A model generated the notes under the pieces. It saw nothing but the letters and a program-made list of their open reading frames with translations. It was not told the DNA's origin and ran no database searches. The position numbers were made by a program, and so were the translations under genes. 64,000 nt of DNA from Pelatocladus maniniholoensis HA4357-MV3. Lineage in GTDB: Bacteria; Cyanobacteriota; Cyanobacteriia; Cyanobacteriales; Nostocaceae. Positions 44,756-54,034 of the stretch are shown piece by piece; position 1 is the stretch's first letter; every line of letters starts with the position of its first letter. The DNA is taken from NCBI GenBank assembly GCA_019359115.1, contig JAHHHW010000055.1, positions 22,899 through 86,898 of the forward strand, in the 5' to 3' direction.

Positions 44756-44958
44756 TTTGACTACTCAAGTTTGACCAACTTGATTGTGTCATTTTTATCA
44801 ATAGGTAAAAAGTAAATAATTCTTAATTTATGCATATTAAATGAATTGTTTCTAAGTAAAATAATTAGATAAATAGTGTCAAAAAAACACAATTTTGCCA
44901 GAGCGATCGCCTGAGCAACTTCACAGCTTATACACAGCAAACAGCCCTGTGATAGCAC

Positions 44959-46359
44959 TCATACATTTAAGATTGTTCTTGCCAAACCGAAGTAAATTAA
45001 TACACCTAAGACATCCACTGCTGTAGTAATAAATGGTGCTGACATCAACGCTGGATCTAAACGCAAGAGGCGAAACAAAAACGGGAGTGCGGAACCGGAA
45101 ACAGAAGCGAGAACCGAAATTGCTACCAGACTACTACCAACTGCGATCGCTACTTGTAAATTCTTTTGCAGAAAGAAAGCCCAGATCGTTGCGATCGCAC
45201 CTAGCATGACTCCTAGCAACACACCCGCCAAACCTTCCCGAACAACTACTTGCAATGGTCCAAGGGCGCGAATTTCGTCGGTATTCATCCCGCGAATCAC
45301 TACCGTGGAAGATTGAGCGCCGACATTACCACCAGTACCTGTCAACAGAGGAATAAACGCCGCCAGCACTACGACTTTTTGCAAAATATCTTCTTGGGAT
45401 TTAATAATTGTGCCTGTAATGGTGTTGGTGATCAGCAAGACAAACAACCACACTACCCGTTTGCGAGCAATAGTCAGCAAATTTGACTGAAAATAACTAT
45501 CGCCATCAGACTGCACACCACCACCCACAGCGTAAATATCCTCGGTGGTTTCCTCTTGGATAATGTCAATTACGTCATCAACAGTAATAATACCCACAAG
45601 ACGATCTTCCCGGTCTACCACAGGGACAGCTAAAAAGTCGTATCTTTGGATTAATCTGGCTACTTCTTCTTGATCTGTATCTGTATTCACAGACAGCACA
45701 TCACGAGTCATGATTTCGCCAACTGTTTGTTGTGGTTGAACTGTCACCAACTCACGCAGCGATAAAATTCCAGTTAAGCGCCTCGCTGCATCCGTGACAT
45801 AAAGATAGTAAATCATCTCGCTAGCATTAGCTAAGGTGCGAATTCGCTCCAGAGTTTCCGCAGCCGTAAAATTTTCTTTGACAGAGATTAACTCCTGAGT
45901 CATGATTCGCCCAGCAGTACCAGCTTCGTAACCCAATAGTTGAGCTGTAGATTCTTTTTCTGCGGGACTAAGTTGTTCTAGCAGACGCTTGACGATTTTT
46001 GCTGGTAACTCATCAAATAACTTGGCTCGATCATCTGGTGACATTTGCTCGACAATCTCGCGAACTTCCTGACTTCTGAGTTCCTCAATCAATCGTTCTT
46101 GCACACTGTAATCAAGATATTCGTATACTTCGATCGCCTCATCTTTAGAAAGTAACCGAAAAGCGATCGCGTGCATTGCTTCTGGTAATCCTTCAATGGC
46201 TTCAGCAATATCTACAGGTTGTACAGGTACTAAAATGGCTTTAGCTCCACGCAAATCCCCAACTTCCAATAAACTTTGTAATTGCGCGCGTACTAAATCC
46301 CGCAATTCCCTGCGTGAAAAATCTTGAAGAACAGGAGACGTATTGTTTGGAGTTTGCAT
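44959..46359 (-). CDS. mgtE: Magnesium transporter MgtE
   Basis: The protein has 466 residues. The N domain with superhelical repeats (DIAEAIEGLPEAMHAIAFRLL; MSPDDRAKLFDELPAKIVKRLL) is followed by two CBS domains (about 140-270; GRIMTQELISV, GEIMTRDVLSV, VVDREDRLVGIITVDDVIDII) and five transmembrane helices (about 300-465), with the pore motif PLLTGTGGNVGAQSSTVVIRG. It is a homodimeric Mg2+ channel gated by Mg2+ bound to the CBS/N domains. I saw no M-box-type leader upstream. Confidence 0.96.
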   Translation of the reverse strand: MQTPNNTSPVLQDFSRRELRDLVRAQLQSLLEVGDLRGAKAILVPVQPVDIAEAIEGLPEAMHAIAFRLLSKDEAIEVYEYLDYSVQERLIEELRSQEVREIVEQMSPDDRAKLFDELPAKIVKRLLEQLSPAEKESTAQLLGYEAGTAGRIMTQELISVKENFTAAETLERIRTLANASEMIYYLYVTDAARRLTGILSLRELVTVQPQQTVGEIMTRDVLSVNTDTDQEEVARLIQRYDFLAVPVVDREDRLVGIITVDDVIDIIQEETTEDIYAVGGGVQSDGDSYFQSNLLTIARKRVVWLFVLLITNTITGTIIKSQEDILQKVVVLAAFIPLLTGTGGNVGAQSSTVVIRGMNTDEIRALGPLQVVVREGLAGVLLGVMLGAIATIWAFFLQKNLQVAIAVGSSLVAISVLASVSGSALPFLFRLLRLDPALMSAPFITTAVDVLGVLIYFGLARTILNV

Positions 46360-46746
46360 AGTTAAAAATCAAGGTGATGCGATAATCCAATTTGAATCAG
46401 GCTACCCCTAGTTGAGAGGAAAGTAGGAATCCGAAAAAACAAATTTAGGATTTTTTTCTCCTTTGGGCTAGGGTGGATGTAAACTTTTTATCTACATTTT
46501 TATAGTTTTTTATCTTGGCAACATTTAACTTGCATATTTTCAGGTTTGGTAAAAAGCGTCAATACCTCTGGTTGGATAAAACAAGGTGTAGTTTTGTAGG
46601 GTGCATTATGCCACAGGCTAACGTAGCCTACCATACAGGCTGTTAAATAGGGTTTGCTGAAAAACACGATAAAAGCCTTGTGTAATTAGAATTAATATCT
46701 CATTTCTGGAGATGTCTGGTACATGATTAAGCGTATAGCGATCGCA
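46360..46746. other. Gap upstream of mgtE
   Basis: About 390 bp. A GGAATCC...GGATTTTTTT hairpin on the + strand (46425-46458) and a degenerate copy of the GTAGGGTGC...GCCTACC repeat (about 46597-46630) are the only structures seen. No Mg2+ riboswitch motif and no ORF were found. Confidence 0.4.
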
Positions 46747-46748
46747 TT

Positions 46749-46790
46749 AGCCCCCTCCTCGCTTGCGGGGAGGGGGTTGGGGGTGGGGTT
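46749..46790. repeat. Left inverted repeat flanking the DUF559 gene
   Basis: A GC-rich run around CCCCCTCCTCGCTTGCGGGG, whose reverse complement matches 47160-47200 at nearly all positions. It ends exactly where the DUF559 stop codon begins. Confidence 0.75.
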
Positions 46791-47243
46791 CTATCTGTGC
46801 AACCAACCTACAATCTCTTCCACCACCCCATCAATTGCATTCAACACCTCCTCATTCCGAAACCGCACCACTCGCAACCCCAAACTCTCCAAAAAATCTT
46901 GACGAATTGCATCTTCCTCCTGAGTGTAGTCGTGAACCTCCCCATCCACCTCCACAACTAACCGCGCCTCACCACAATAAAAATCCACAATAAACCTATC
47001 AATTGTGTGTTGACGGCGAAACTTAAACCCTAAAAGTTGCTTGTGTCTCAACTTCTGCCAAAGTTTCTCTTCTGCTGGTGTAGGTTCGCGCCGCATCTGT
47101 CGCGCAATTGGTTTGAGTTTCTCCCAAAGTTCTAATGGAGTTTGCCAACCGCGTTTGCGAACCCCACCCCCTAGCCCCCTCCCCGCTTGCGAGGAGGGGG
47201 AATGAGAGTGAGATGAAAATGGTGAGTTGTCTTGCTGAGTCAT
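46791..47243 (-). CDS. DUF559 (very-short-patch-repair endonuclease-like) protein
   Basis: The core runs from about residue 50 to 150: TPAEEKLWQKLRHKQLLGFKFRRQHTIDRFIVDFYCGEARLVVEVDGEVHD. The D in IVDFYC and the ExD in VEVDG are the PD-(D/E)XK-type catalytic residues of the restriction-endonuclease fold. Residues 14-30 are encoded by the right-hand inverted repeat, so translation may really begin at Met50 (47096). DUF559 genes are widely dispersed in cyanobacteria and often near repeats; the function is unproven. Confidence 0.85.
   Translation of the reverse strand: MTQQDNSPFSSHSHSPSSQAGRGLGGGVRKRGWQTPLELWEKLKPIARQMRREPTPAEEKLWQKLRHKQLLGFKFRRQHTIDRFIVDFYCGEARLVVEVDGEVHDYTQEEDAIRQDFLESLGLRVVRFRNEEVLNAIDGVVEEIVGWLHR
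47160..47200. repeat. Right inverted repeat flanking the DUF559 gene
   Basis: Partner of 46749-46790, with the core CCCCGCTTGCGAGGAGGGGG. It lies inside the extended reading frame of the DUF559 gene. Confidence 0.75.
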
Positions 47244-47400
47244 TTGATGATTAAAGGCTAGCTGATTTATATGTGTTTATTTTTCCCAGTTATGCCTTCT
47301 CTCATCAATCCCAATCTCCAACTACGCTAAAATTTGGCAGCGAGGGGTTAACGATATTACCAGAAATTTCTCAAATACAGGATTTGAGGGCGATTCTGAA

Positions 47401-47546
47401 GTTTTGAGTTTTGAGGTTAAACGTTCTAGTTTCAAACCTGAAATTTTGAGTTTTGAGGTTGAACGTTCTAGTTTCAAACCTGAAGTTTTGAGTTTTGAGG
47501 TTGAACGTTCTAGTTTCAAACCTGAAGTTTTGAGTTTTGAGGTTGA
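47401..47546. repeat. 42-bp tandem repeat, three full units plus a partial one
   Basis: Units start at 47401, 47443, 47485 and 47527. The unit is a multiple of three, so both strands stay open (SFEVERSSFKPEVL on +, LKTSGLKLERSTSK on -). No start signal suggests that either is translated. Apart from the array, the 47244-47755 gap shows nothing. Confidence 0.9.
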
Positions 47547-47755
47547 GCTTTGCTTGAAGTATTCAGCCGTCAACAGCTTTTATTTGCATCTTTGGCTTCT
47601 AGTGCCTTCCTTATTTACCGTAGATAAAAGATAAGGGACTTCCAATCTAATTTTTCCTACTATTCATACACAGTTATAACTAACTAGGGGTAGATTTAAA
47701 TACCATGATTTTTCACTAATATCAGCAATTATTGATAATTAAGTAAGTAAGTATT

Positions 47756-48769
47756 ATGAATGCAGAGATATCCGCAGTATGGGACAAAATCCAGGCAATG
47801 ACGAATGGATTTATTGCCCTACTGCCCAATATCGTGCTGGCATTGATTGTCTTTGTAATCTTCTTCTTAATTGCTAGAGAAATTAAACGCCTAGTCAAAC
47901 GCTTAACCCGCAATCATCGCTACGCCCGGAATTTAGGACTGGTATTAGGACGGATGGCACAGGGTACAACAATCCTAGTAGGTCTGTTTATTTCTCTATC
48001 GATTGTTATTCCTACATTCCAAGCAGGTGATTTGGTGCAACTGTTAGGGATTAGCGGTGTGGCTATTGGCTTTGCCTTTCGCGATATCTTACAAAACTTT
48101 TTAGCAGGTATCCTCATCCTTTTGACAGAGCCATTTCAAATCAATGACCAAATCGTTTTTAAAAGCTTTGAAGGAACGGTAGAAAATATTGAAACACGAG
48201 CAACTACTATCAGAACTTATGACGGTAGGCGGATTGTAATTCCTAACTCGGAATTATTTACTAATTCGGTGACTGTGAATACTGCTTTTGAAGATCGCCG
48301 ACTCCAGTATGATGTCGGGATTGGCTACGGTGATGACATCGATCTAGCCAAGCAGTTAATGCTAGAAGCAGTGCATAGCGTTCCAGAAGTACTGAAAGAT
48401 CCTGCGCCTGACGTGTTGGTAATGGAACTTGCCGAAAGTACCGTCAATATTCGTGTTCGCTGGTGGATTAAACCGCCGCGCCGTGCAGACGATCTGGCCT
48501 CACGGGATCAAGTGCTGTCTGCGATTAAGAAAAAGCTAGTAGAAAATGGAATCGATTTGCCCTTTCCAACACAGCAAGTCTTGTTCCACGATCAAACAGA
48601 GGAGACAGATGGCGATCGCTCCCGACAACGAGAAGGCTGGCCAGCACCTCAGCGCGAAGTACCAAAACCTGCTCGTATCAGCGATTCGCTCCGCCGACTT
48701 GCTCAAGTCCAAACCGCAAGCGATCGCACAAATTACCAAGATCACAACGGAAATAACGATGAAAAGTAA
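47756..48769 (+). CDS. mscS: Small-conductance mechanosensitive channel (MscS family)
   Basis: The protein has 337 residues. Three transmembrane helices lie at about 20-45, 65-90 and 95-120. The pore-lining TM3 and beta domain are recognisable: LLGISGVAIGFAFRDILQNFLAGILILLTEPFQINDQIVF, then the beta-barrel segment IETRATTIRTYDGRRIVIPNSELFTNSVTVN. The C-terminal 60 residues are Arg/Gln-rich. It should open under hypo-osmotic stress. The gene is followed by DUF2254 and YjdF-like membrane proteins in one direction. Confidence 0.93.
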   Translation: MNAEISAVWDKIQAMTNGFIALLPNIVLALIVFVIFFLIAREIKRLVKRLTRNHRYARNLGLVLGRMAQGTTILVGLFISLSIVIPTFQAGDLVQLLGISGVAIGFAFRDILQNFLAGILILLTEPFQINDQIVFKSFEGTVENIETRATTIRTYDGRRIVIPNSELFTNSVTVNTAFEDRRLQYDVGIGYGDDIDLAKQLMLEAVHSVPEVLKDPAPDVLVMELAESTVNIRVRWWIKPPRRADDLASRDQVLSAIKKKLVENGIDLPFPTQQVLFHDQTEETDGDRSRQREGWPAPQREVPKPARISDSLRRLAQVQTASDRTNYQDHNGNNDEK

Positions 48770-48830
48770 GAGAATTGGAAAAAATAGGGATCGGGGAAAA
48801 CAAGTCAAAAGTCAAAAAGTTCTTAATTTT

Positions 48831-48874
48831 GTAGACGCGAAGCGGCTACTTACAGAAGTCGCTTACGCGCCTAC
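48831..48874. repeat. GTAGACGCG-type imperfect palindrome
   Basis: GTAGACGCGAAGCGG and, inverted, GCTTACGCGCCTAC surround a short loop between mscS and DUF2254. A related run (GGAGACGCTACGCGAACGC) lies just after the macroglobulin gene near 5434-5452. Confidence 0.6.
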
Positions 48875-48920
48875 CGCAGGTATTTTGAATTTTGAATTGA
48901 TATTACCTGGGTAGGTCAAA

Positions 48921-50249
48921 ATGAAAAACGTCAAATTAAGCAAATTTTGGGACACACTCCACTCTAGCTATTGGTTTTTGCCAGGAATAATGGCAATAGT
49001 AACAATAGGCTTGGCGTTTACGGTGCTAATGCTTGACCGTACAGGTAAGACTGAAATTGATTATTGGTGGATTTACACGGGTGGTCCTGATGGAGCGCGA
49101 TCGCTCTTAGAAGTCGTTGCAGGTTCTATGGTGAGTGTCACTGCTACAGCTTTTTCAATTACAATTGTGGCACTTCAGCTGGCTGCTTCTAATTTTGGTC
49201 CCCGACTTCTACGTAATTTCATGCAGGATACGGGTAATCAATTTGTACTTGGTACATTCATCAGCACGTTCATCTACTGCCTACTAATACTCCGGACAAT
49301 TCATGGAGAGGGGGATGGATATGAAGAATATCTGCCACAGATTGCAGTTACAGTTGGTATCCTATTAGCAATATTTAGTATCGGAGTATTAATATATTTT
49401 ATACATCATGCCACAACAATTATTCAAGCATCGCATGTGATCGAGAATGTCAGTTCTGATTTAGACAAAGCCATTGAGCGGCTGTTTCCAGAAAAAATCG
49501 GACATAGTGAACCAGAACAAGAGCAAAAGATTGTGGAAATTCCAGCTTCATTTGAGGAAGAAGCTTACCCCATTCAAGCTAATGATACAGGTTATTTACA
49601 AGCAATTGATAACGAAGAATTGATGCAGATTGCCTGCAATCACAATCTGCTGTTGCATGTCAAGTTTCGACCAGGAAAGTTTGTTGTCAAAGGCAGTGAT
49701 TTAGTTATGATATTTCCTGGAAAACTAGTTAATCAAAAACTTACCAAACAAATCAATGATACCTTTATTTTGGGTAAAGAACGTACCGAGCAACAGGATG
49801 TGGAGTTTCCGATCAATCAGTTAGTAGAAATTGCTCTACGTGCCATTTCTCCTGCGGTGAATGATCCATTTACTGCAATTCGCTGTATTGACAGACTGAG
49901 TGTTGGATTATCTCATCTGGTTCAAAGGAATTTTCCGTCGCCCTACCGCTACGATAATCAGTACAAACTACGGGTAATTGTGGAACCATTTAAGTTTGAG
50001 CAGTTAGTTGACAGTGCTTTTAATCAAATTCGGCAGTATGCACAGTCGGATACAGCAGTAACTATGCGTTTATTGGAAGCGATCGCCGTCGTTGCTAACT
50101 ACACCCAGAATTCAAAATACCGAGCAGTTCTACACCGTCACGCAGATATGATTTTGCGGGGTAGTCATGAAATATTGTCAGAGGAACAAGACCGCAATGA
50201 CGTCCAGGAGCGTTATTACAGAGTAATTAAAGCCTTAAAGCAGCATTGA
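48921..50249 (+). CDS. DUF2254 membrane protein
   Basis: The protein has 442 residues. There are four hydrophobic helices in the first 160 residues (SYWFLPGIMAIVTIGLAFTV; VTATAFSITIVALQLAASNFGPRLLRNFM; TFISTFIYCLLIL), followed by a soluble C-terminal half that includes SPAVNDPFTAIRCIDRLS. The ASNFGPRLLRNFMQD and SPAVNDPFTA signatures define DUF2254, a family of unknown role. It follows mscS by 150 bp. Confidence 0.88.
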   Translation: MKNVKLSKFWDTLHSSYWFLPGIMAIVTIGLAFTVLMLDRTGKTEIDYWWIYTGGPDGARSLLEVVAGSMVSVTATAFSITIVALQLAASNFGPRLLRNFMQDTGNQFVLGTFISTFIYCLLILRTIHGEGDGYEEYLPQIAVTVGILLAIFSIGVLIYFIHHATTIIQASHVIENVSSDLDKAIERLFPEKIGHSEPEQEQKIVEIPASFEEEAYPIQANDTGYLQAIDNEELMQIACNHNLLLHVKFRPGKFVVKGSDLVMIFPGKLVNQKLTKQINDTFILGKERTEQQDVEFPINQLVEIALRAISPAVNDPFTAIRCIDRLSVGLSHLVQRNFPSPYRYDNQYKLRVIVEPFKFEQLVDSAFNQIRQYAQSDTAVTMRLLEAIAVVANYTQNSKYRAVLHRHADMILRGSHEILSEEQDRNDVQERYYRVIKALKQH

Positions 50250-50271
50250 TAATTTACATGAGTAAAGAGAA

Positions 50272-50871
50272 ATGAAGAGTACAAATTGGCAAGGTTATCG
50301 AGTTCTTGCCTGGATAGGACAGGCTCTACTAACATTGGCAGTGATCACAGCAGCAGTTCAGGGTAATTGGCTAAACGCCTTAGCTCTGACATGTTTTTTG
50401 GTTGTATCTTTTGTGTTTGTCACTAAAGAAGACCGACTACCAACATTGTTCGATTTTTTGTTTGTTCTTGCAGCATTATTAAATGCTGGAGGCTGGGTCT
50501 GGGACTTATTTTATATGCCAGGACCGTATGACGAAATTGTTCATGCTTATACTACTTTTGCCATTACTTTGGCACTCAGTTTTTTAGTTTACAGTTCTAT
50601 GCTGAATATCTTTCGGCATCATACATTTTTGTATCTATTAACGATCACGAGTTTTGGCATTGCGATTGGAGCTTTATGGGAAATTACAGAATGGTCGGCT
50701 GGTAAAATTCTTTCTACTAAGATAATTGGCAGCTTAAATGATACTGTCGTTGATTTAATGATGGATTCTCTTGGCGCTGGACTAGCAGCTTTCATCAGTT
50801 TTTGGGCATTGCAAGAATGGACAAATAATCATGCACAAAGCCAAAATTCGCGAAGTGAATTATATAGATAA
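50272..50871 (+). CDS. YjdF/DUF2238-type integral membrane protein
   Basis: The protein has 199 residues with six hydrophobic helices. The pattern GPYDEIVHAYTTFAITLAL, then IGALWEITEWSAGKIL and NDTVVDLMMDSLGAGLAAF, is typical of the YjdF/DUF2238 family, where conserved His, Glu and Asp lie in helices. It starts 22 bp after DUF2254 and is very likely co-transcribed. The function is unknown. Confidence 0.8.
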   Translation: MKSTNWQGYRVLAWIGQALLTLAVITAAVQGNWLNALALTCFLVVSFVFVTKEDRLPTLFDFLFVLAALLNAGGWVWDLFYMPGPYDEIVHAYTTFAITLALSFLVYSSMLNIFRHHTFLYLLTITSFGIAIGALWEITEWSAGKILSTKIIGSLNDTVVDLMMDSLGAGLAAFISFWALQEWTNNHAQSQNSRSELYR

Positions 50872-50999
50872 ACAACAATATCGAGTAATTTCAATAGAAT
50901 ATTCTGATGGCACTAGAGCCTGCAACAAATGAAGTCGCAATTACAGAACAAATTAAGCAATTTCTTTTTGCACTTTCTATATTCAAAAAATTAACTTAA
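50831..50999 (+). other. Possible remnant of a small gene, two frames
   Basis: The frame from ATG 50831 encodes MHKAKIREVNYIDKQQYRVI and ends in TGA after DGTRACNK (about 50935). The next frame from ATG 50907 encodes MALEPATNEVAITEQIKQFL and ends at 50999. Joined by one frameshift near DGT they would give a plausible protein of about 60 residues. The first half overlaps the YjdF-like gene. This is weak evidence. Confidence 0.2.
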
Positions 51000-52176
51000 T
51001 TTGATTGATGATTTTCCACAGTAATCGTCTTGCGCTTCCGATCTTTTTTGTGATCGTCTTGCCAGTTATTAAGTATATCATTAATCACAACTTCTTTAAT
51101 CCAAATTTGACATACAATTACTAAAGGAACAGCGAGTAAAACTCCTATAAATCCAAAAAAGCTCCCAAAAACTACCACCGATACTAAAGTAATAGCTGGT
51201 AGCAGAGATACCTGACTTTCCATCACTAAAGGCACAATAATCAAGCTTTCAACCTGTTGAATGCCAAAGTACAAAGCTACGACTGCTAGGGCTTTCCAAG
51301 GAACATCACTCAAAGCAAGCAGCGCTGGTGGAATTACACTCAAGGTCGGACCAACATTTGGGATAAATTCTAATAATCCGGCTAAAACTGCATTTACTAA
51401 TGGCAATGGTACTTTCAAAAGAGACAATCCAATATAACTCAAAATAGCAATAAACGACATTGTCATCAGTGTGCCTTTTATCCAACCCGTTAAAGAGGTT
51501 GCACACTTATTAAGAATTTCATGCACTCGCTGACGATAAAAAGCAGGAAATAGCAGTATAAATCCTTGTCGATATGGTGATGGATTAACCAATAGCATAA
51601 TTGTCAGAGCTATAAACAACAATAATCCTAAAACAATCACCAGTGAGTTACTTACCCAGCGAAAAAAGTTGTTAATTAGCTGATTGACCCAACTTTGCAA
51701 ACTTTGAGTTAGATACCTTAGACCACTAATATTTTCTAACCGTTGTTCTGGAATAAAATTATGTAACCAATTATTCCATAACCGTAATCTTTTTAATGCC
51801 ATTGGCATAAAATTGTCGAATTGTTGTAACTGCTCGAAAATACGTGGTGCAATTAAGCTGTTCAGCATTTAAATCGAGCGAGCAATCTCGACACAGTAAG
51901 CAGTATAGCTCTCAAAAATCCTAGTTTAAATGCACATCAGCTTAAAGCAAAAAATCCCACTAATATGAATATTACAATCACAACTGATATCGCTACTGCC
52001 AATCCTCGTTTTAAACGAAACTTTTGGAAAAATTGCACCATTTGATTGAGGACTGTTGCAAAAACAATAGCGGCGAATACCAGCAAAATAATTTGCCGGA
52101 TTTGCCACAAAATATAAAGTGATATCACAAGGGCGAAAAAACCGATTAATTGCCCAAAACGCATCCTTTTTAACAA
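50996..52176 (-). pseudogene. AI-2E family transporter gene split by an 87-bp insertion
   Basis: The 5' part (52176 down to 51943) encodes MRFGQLIGFFALVISLYILW and runs to VGFFAL, then meets the insertion and a stop. The 3' part resumes at LIAPRIFEQLQQ and continues to 50996. Deleting 51856-51942 plus one copy of the flanking TA gives ...FFAL-IAPRIFEQ... in one frame, a protein of about 363 residues, the normal AI-2E/YdiK/PerM length, with the family segments FIPNVGPTLSVIPPALLAL and GIQQVESLIIVPLVM. Those proteins are integral membrane transporters whose substrates are mostly unproven. The 3' ORF could still be translated, but without the first membrane segment. Confidence 0.85.
51856..51942. 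mobile_element. 87-bp MITE-like insertion in the AI-2E gene
   Basis: The ends AGCTGTTCAGCATTTAAA (51856-51873) and its inverted partner TTTAAATGCACATCAGCT (51925-51942) match at 15 of 18 positions. The element is flanked by TA on each side, a 2-bp target duplication. It has no coding capacity. It adds 89 bp including the duplication, which shifts the frame, and contributes a TGA. Confidence 0.85.
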
Positions 52177-52180
52177 CCTC

Positions 52181-54034
52181 TTAAAGACTGATTTTTGTAT
52201 AAAAGCGTTTTATTGATTGAATTCGCTCTAAGCGGTTAAAAATACGGGTAATTAGTTTTGAACCCATAATTGGTTTGCTGATCCAATCGTCTGCGCCTGC
52301 TGCAAATATGCGATCAACAGTATTTGCTTTGGCATGAGCAGTAATAAATAACACTGGTAATTCCCTCCAAAACGGGTCATTACGTACCATTCGGCACAGT
52401 TCTATTCCATTTACGTCAGGCATTTTCAAATCTAAGATCAGTAAATCGGGGGAAAATGCCGCCAGTACGTCCCAAAAACGATGTGGATCTTCCAGAGTAG
52501 CCAACTTCATTCCCCAAGGCTCAAGTAAATTCCGTATCACACTTAGCACTCGTGGATCATCATCTACAACCATAATTTTGGCTTCAGTAGTACCTATTGG
52601 TTGCAGTGCTTGGGTGACAAGCTCTAAGATTTGTTTGGCAGACATGGACTTGTGTAAAAAACCGCGTCCACCAGCTCGTGCTACTTCTAGGCGATCGCTA
52701 AAATTATTTCCATCTGTAAAAACTAATCCTGGTATTGGCGGTGTACGACTGGCTAATTGTGTTAGCAACTGCAAGTTGTCTTGAGTATGATCAGAAAAAT
52801 TAACCTCAACTAACACCACATCAGGACTAGAAGATTCTATTGCACTCTTAGCGTCAGCAGTATTAATAACAATATCTACATGCATTCCCGCAGTTGTAGC
52901 CTCTTTAACCAACTGCTCAACTATTTGCTTATCCTTGCTCACTATCAATAGCACATTTTGCCGTTGCTCGCTGAAGATTTCCTCATCAGTTGCAGTTTTC
53001 TCTAACTCCTGTCGCAACTCCTTCACAAGTTCATGAAAAGATTGAGATAAGAAGCTTTGATTTATTGGCGTTTTACCCTGAAGTATAATTTCTATTTTTT
53101 CAGCCAATACCGAACCACGAGCAAAACCAAAACTTCCCAAAGAACCCGCCAGCTTGTGAGCTTCTTGTTCAGCATGAAGTCGCAGTTGGGAGTTAAGCAG
53201 ACCCTCTTTGAGAGCATTACTTGCTTGCTCCAAGACAGTAAGGCGCGAACCAACCTTAGCTTTAAAATCTTCCCGCGCTTTGGCAACAGCTGCCAAAAAA
53301 ATTTCTTGCTGCGTTGGATTTGACTCTTTTTCGCTTACCTGAGACTTTTGTTTTTGGGGATTAGGCTTGAGGTGATAGCCCAATCCGTAAACAGTTTCAA
53401 TGAAATCATAAGTAGCACCTGCTGCCTTTAATTTCTGCCGTAAACTTTTGATATGAGATTTAATAGTATCGTCTTCAGGTGGATCTACATCAGCCGCCCA
53501 AAGATGATCTACAATTGCACTGCGGCTAAAGGTGCGCTGGTTGTTGCGTAAAAAAAGCTCCAGAATACTAAATTCCTTTGCTGTTACATGCAACGTTTTG
53601 TCCGCATAAGTCACTTCACAACTACTGGGATCTAGCCGCAAATTTCCCCATTCTAGAACTGGAGGTAAGGGAGAAGCTCCTCTGCGTCCTAAAGCGCGAA
53701 TCCGAGCTGATAACTCTTGAAAGTCAAAAGGTTTAACAACATAATCGTCTGCTCCAGCATCTAAACCCATAACTTTATCAGTTCTGCTATCTTTTGCCGT
53801 TAGTAGCAGAATAGGCATTTGGTAGCCTTCTCGTCGTAGTTCCCGACAAAGGCTAATACCATCTAACTTGGGTAGGATGACATCGAGCAAAATCAAGTCA
53901 TAGTTGCAAACAGTCACCAACTCCCAACCAGCTTCACCGTCAGCAGCAACATCCACTACATAATTTTGCTTGCTCAGAACTGTCGCCACCGCTTGAGCAA
54001 GCGAATCATCGTCCTCCACCAAAAGAATTCTCAT
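52181..54034 (-). CDS. Multi-domain response regulator: REC-winged helix-HPt-REC-REC
   Basis: The protein has about 617 residues from the ATG that opens MRILLVEDDDSL (an upstream ATG at 54058 adds eight residues). REC1 (1-120) has the phosphoacceptor in LILLDVILPKLDG. An OmpR-type winged helix follows (130-225; FIETVYGLGYHLKP). An HPt-like helical domain (about 245-340) has the His in HKLAGSLGSFGF. REC2 (about 355-475) is degenerate, with VVLVEVNFSD (Glu for Asp). REC3 (about 485-610) is intact, LLILDLKMPDVNG. It combines receiver, DNA-binding and phosphotransfer parts, so it may act as a phosphorelay hub. It sits 4 bp from the broken AI-2E gene. No cognate kinase is adjacent. Confidence 0.93.
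   Translation of the reverse strand: MRILLVEDDDSLAQAVATVLSKQNYVVDVAADGEAGWELVTVCNYDLILLDVILPKLDGISLCRELRREGYQMPILLLTAKDSRTDKVMGLDAGADDYVVKPFDFQELSARIRALGRRGASPLPPVLEWGNLRLDPSSCEVTYADKTLHVTAKEFSILELFLRNNQRTFSRSAIVDHLWAADVDPPEDDTIKSHIKSLRQKLKAAGATYDFIETVYGLGYHLKPNPQKQKSQVSEKESNPTQQEIFLAAVAKAREDFKAKVGSRLTVLEQASNALKEGLLNSQLRLHAEQEAHKLAGSLGSFGFARGSVLAEKIEIILQGKTPINQSFLSQSFHELVKELRQELEKTATDEEIFSEQRQNVLLIVSKDKQIVEQLVKEATTAGMHVDIVINTADAKSAIESSSPDVVLVEVNFSDHTQDNLQLLTQLASRTPPIPGLVFTDGNNFSDRLEVARAGGRGFLHKSMSAKQILELVTQALQPIGTTEAKIMVVDDDPRVLSVIRNLLEPWGMKLATLEDPHRFWDVLAAFSPDLLILDLKMPDVNGIELCRMVRNDPFWRELPVLFITAHAKANTVDRIFAAGADDWISKPIMGSKLITRIFNRLERIQSIKRFYTKISL

Noticed and set aside
46360..46746. Mg2+ riboswitch (M-box) before mgtE
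   Set aside because: The conserved M-box sequence segments were not found; only a small hairpin and a degenerate repeat are present.
47322..47634. Genes read through the 42-bp repeat on either strand
   Set aside because: Both frames exist only because the unit is a multiple of three; there is no ribosome site and no sequence outside the repeat with coding character.
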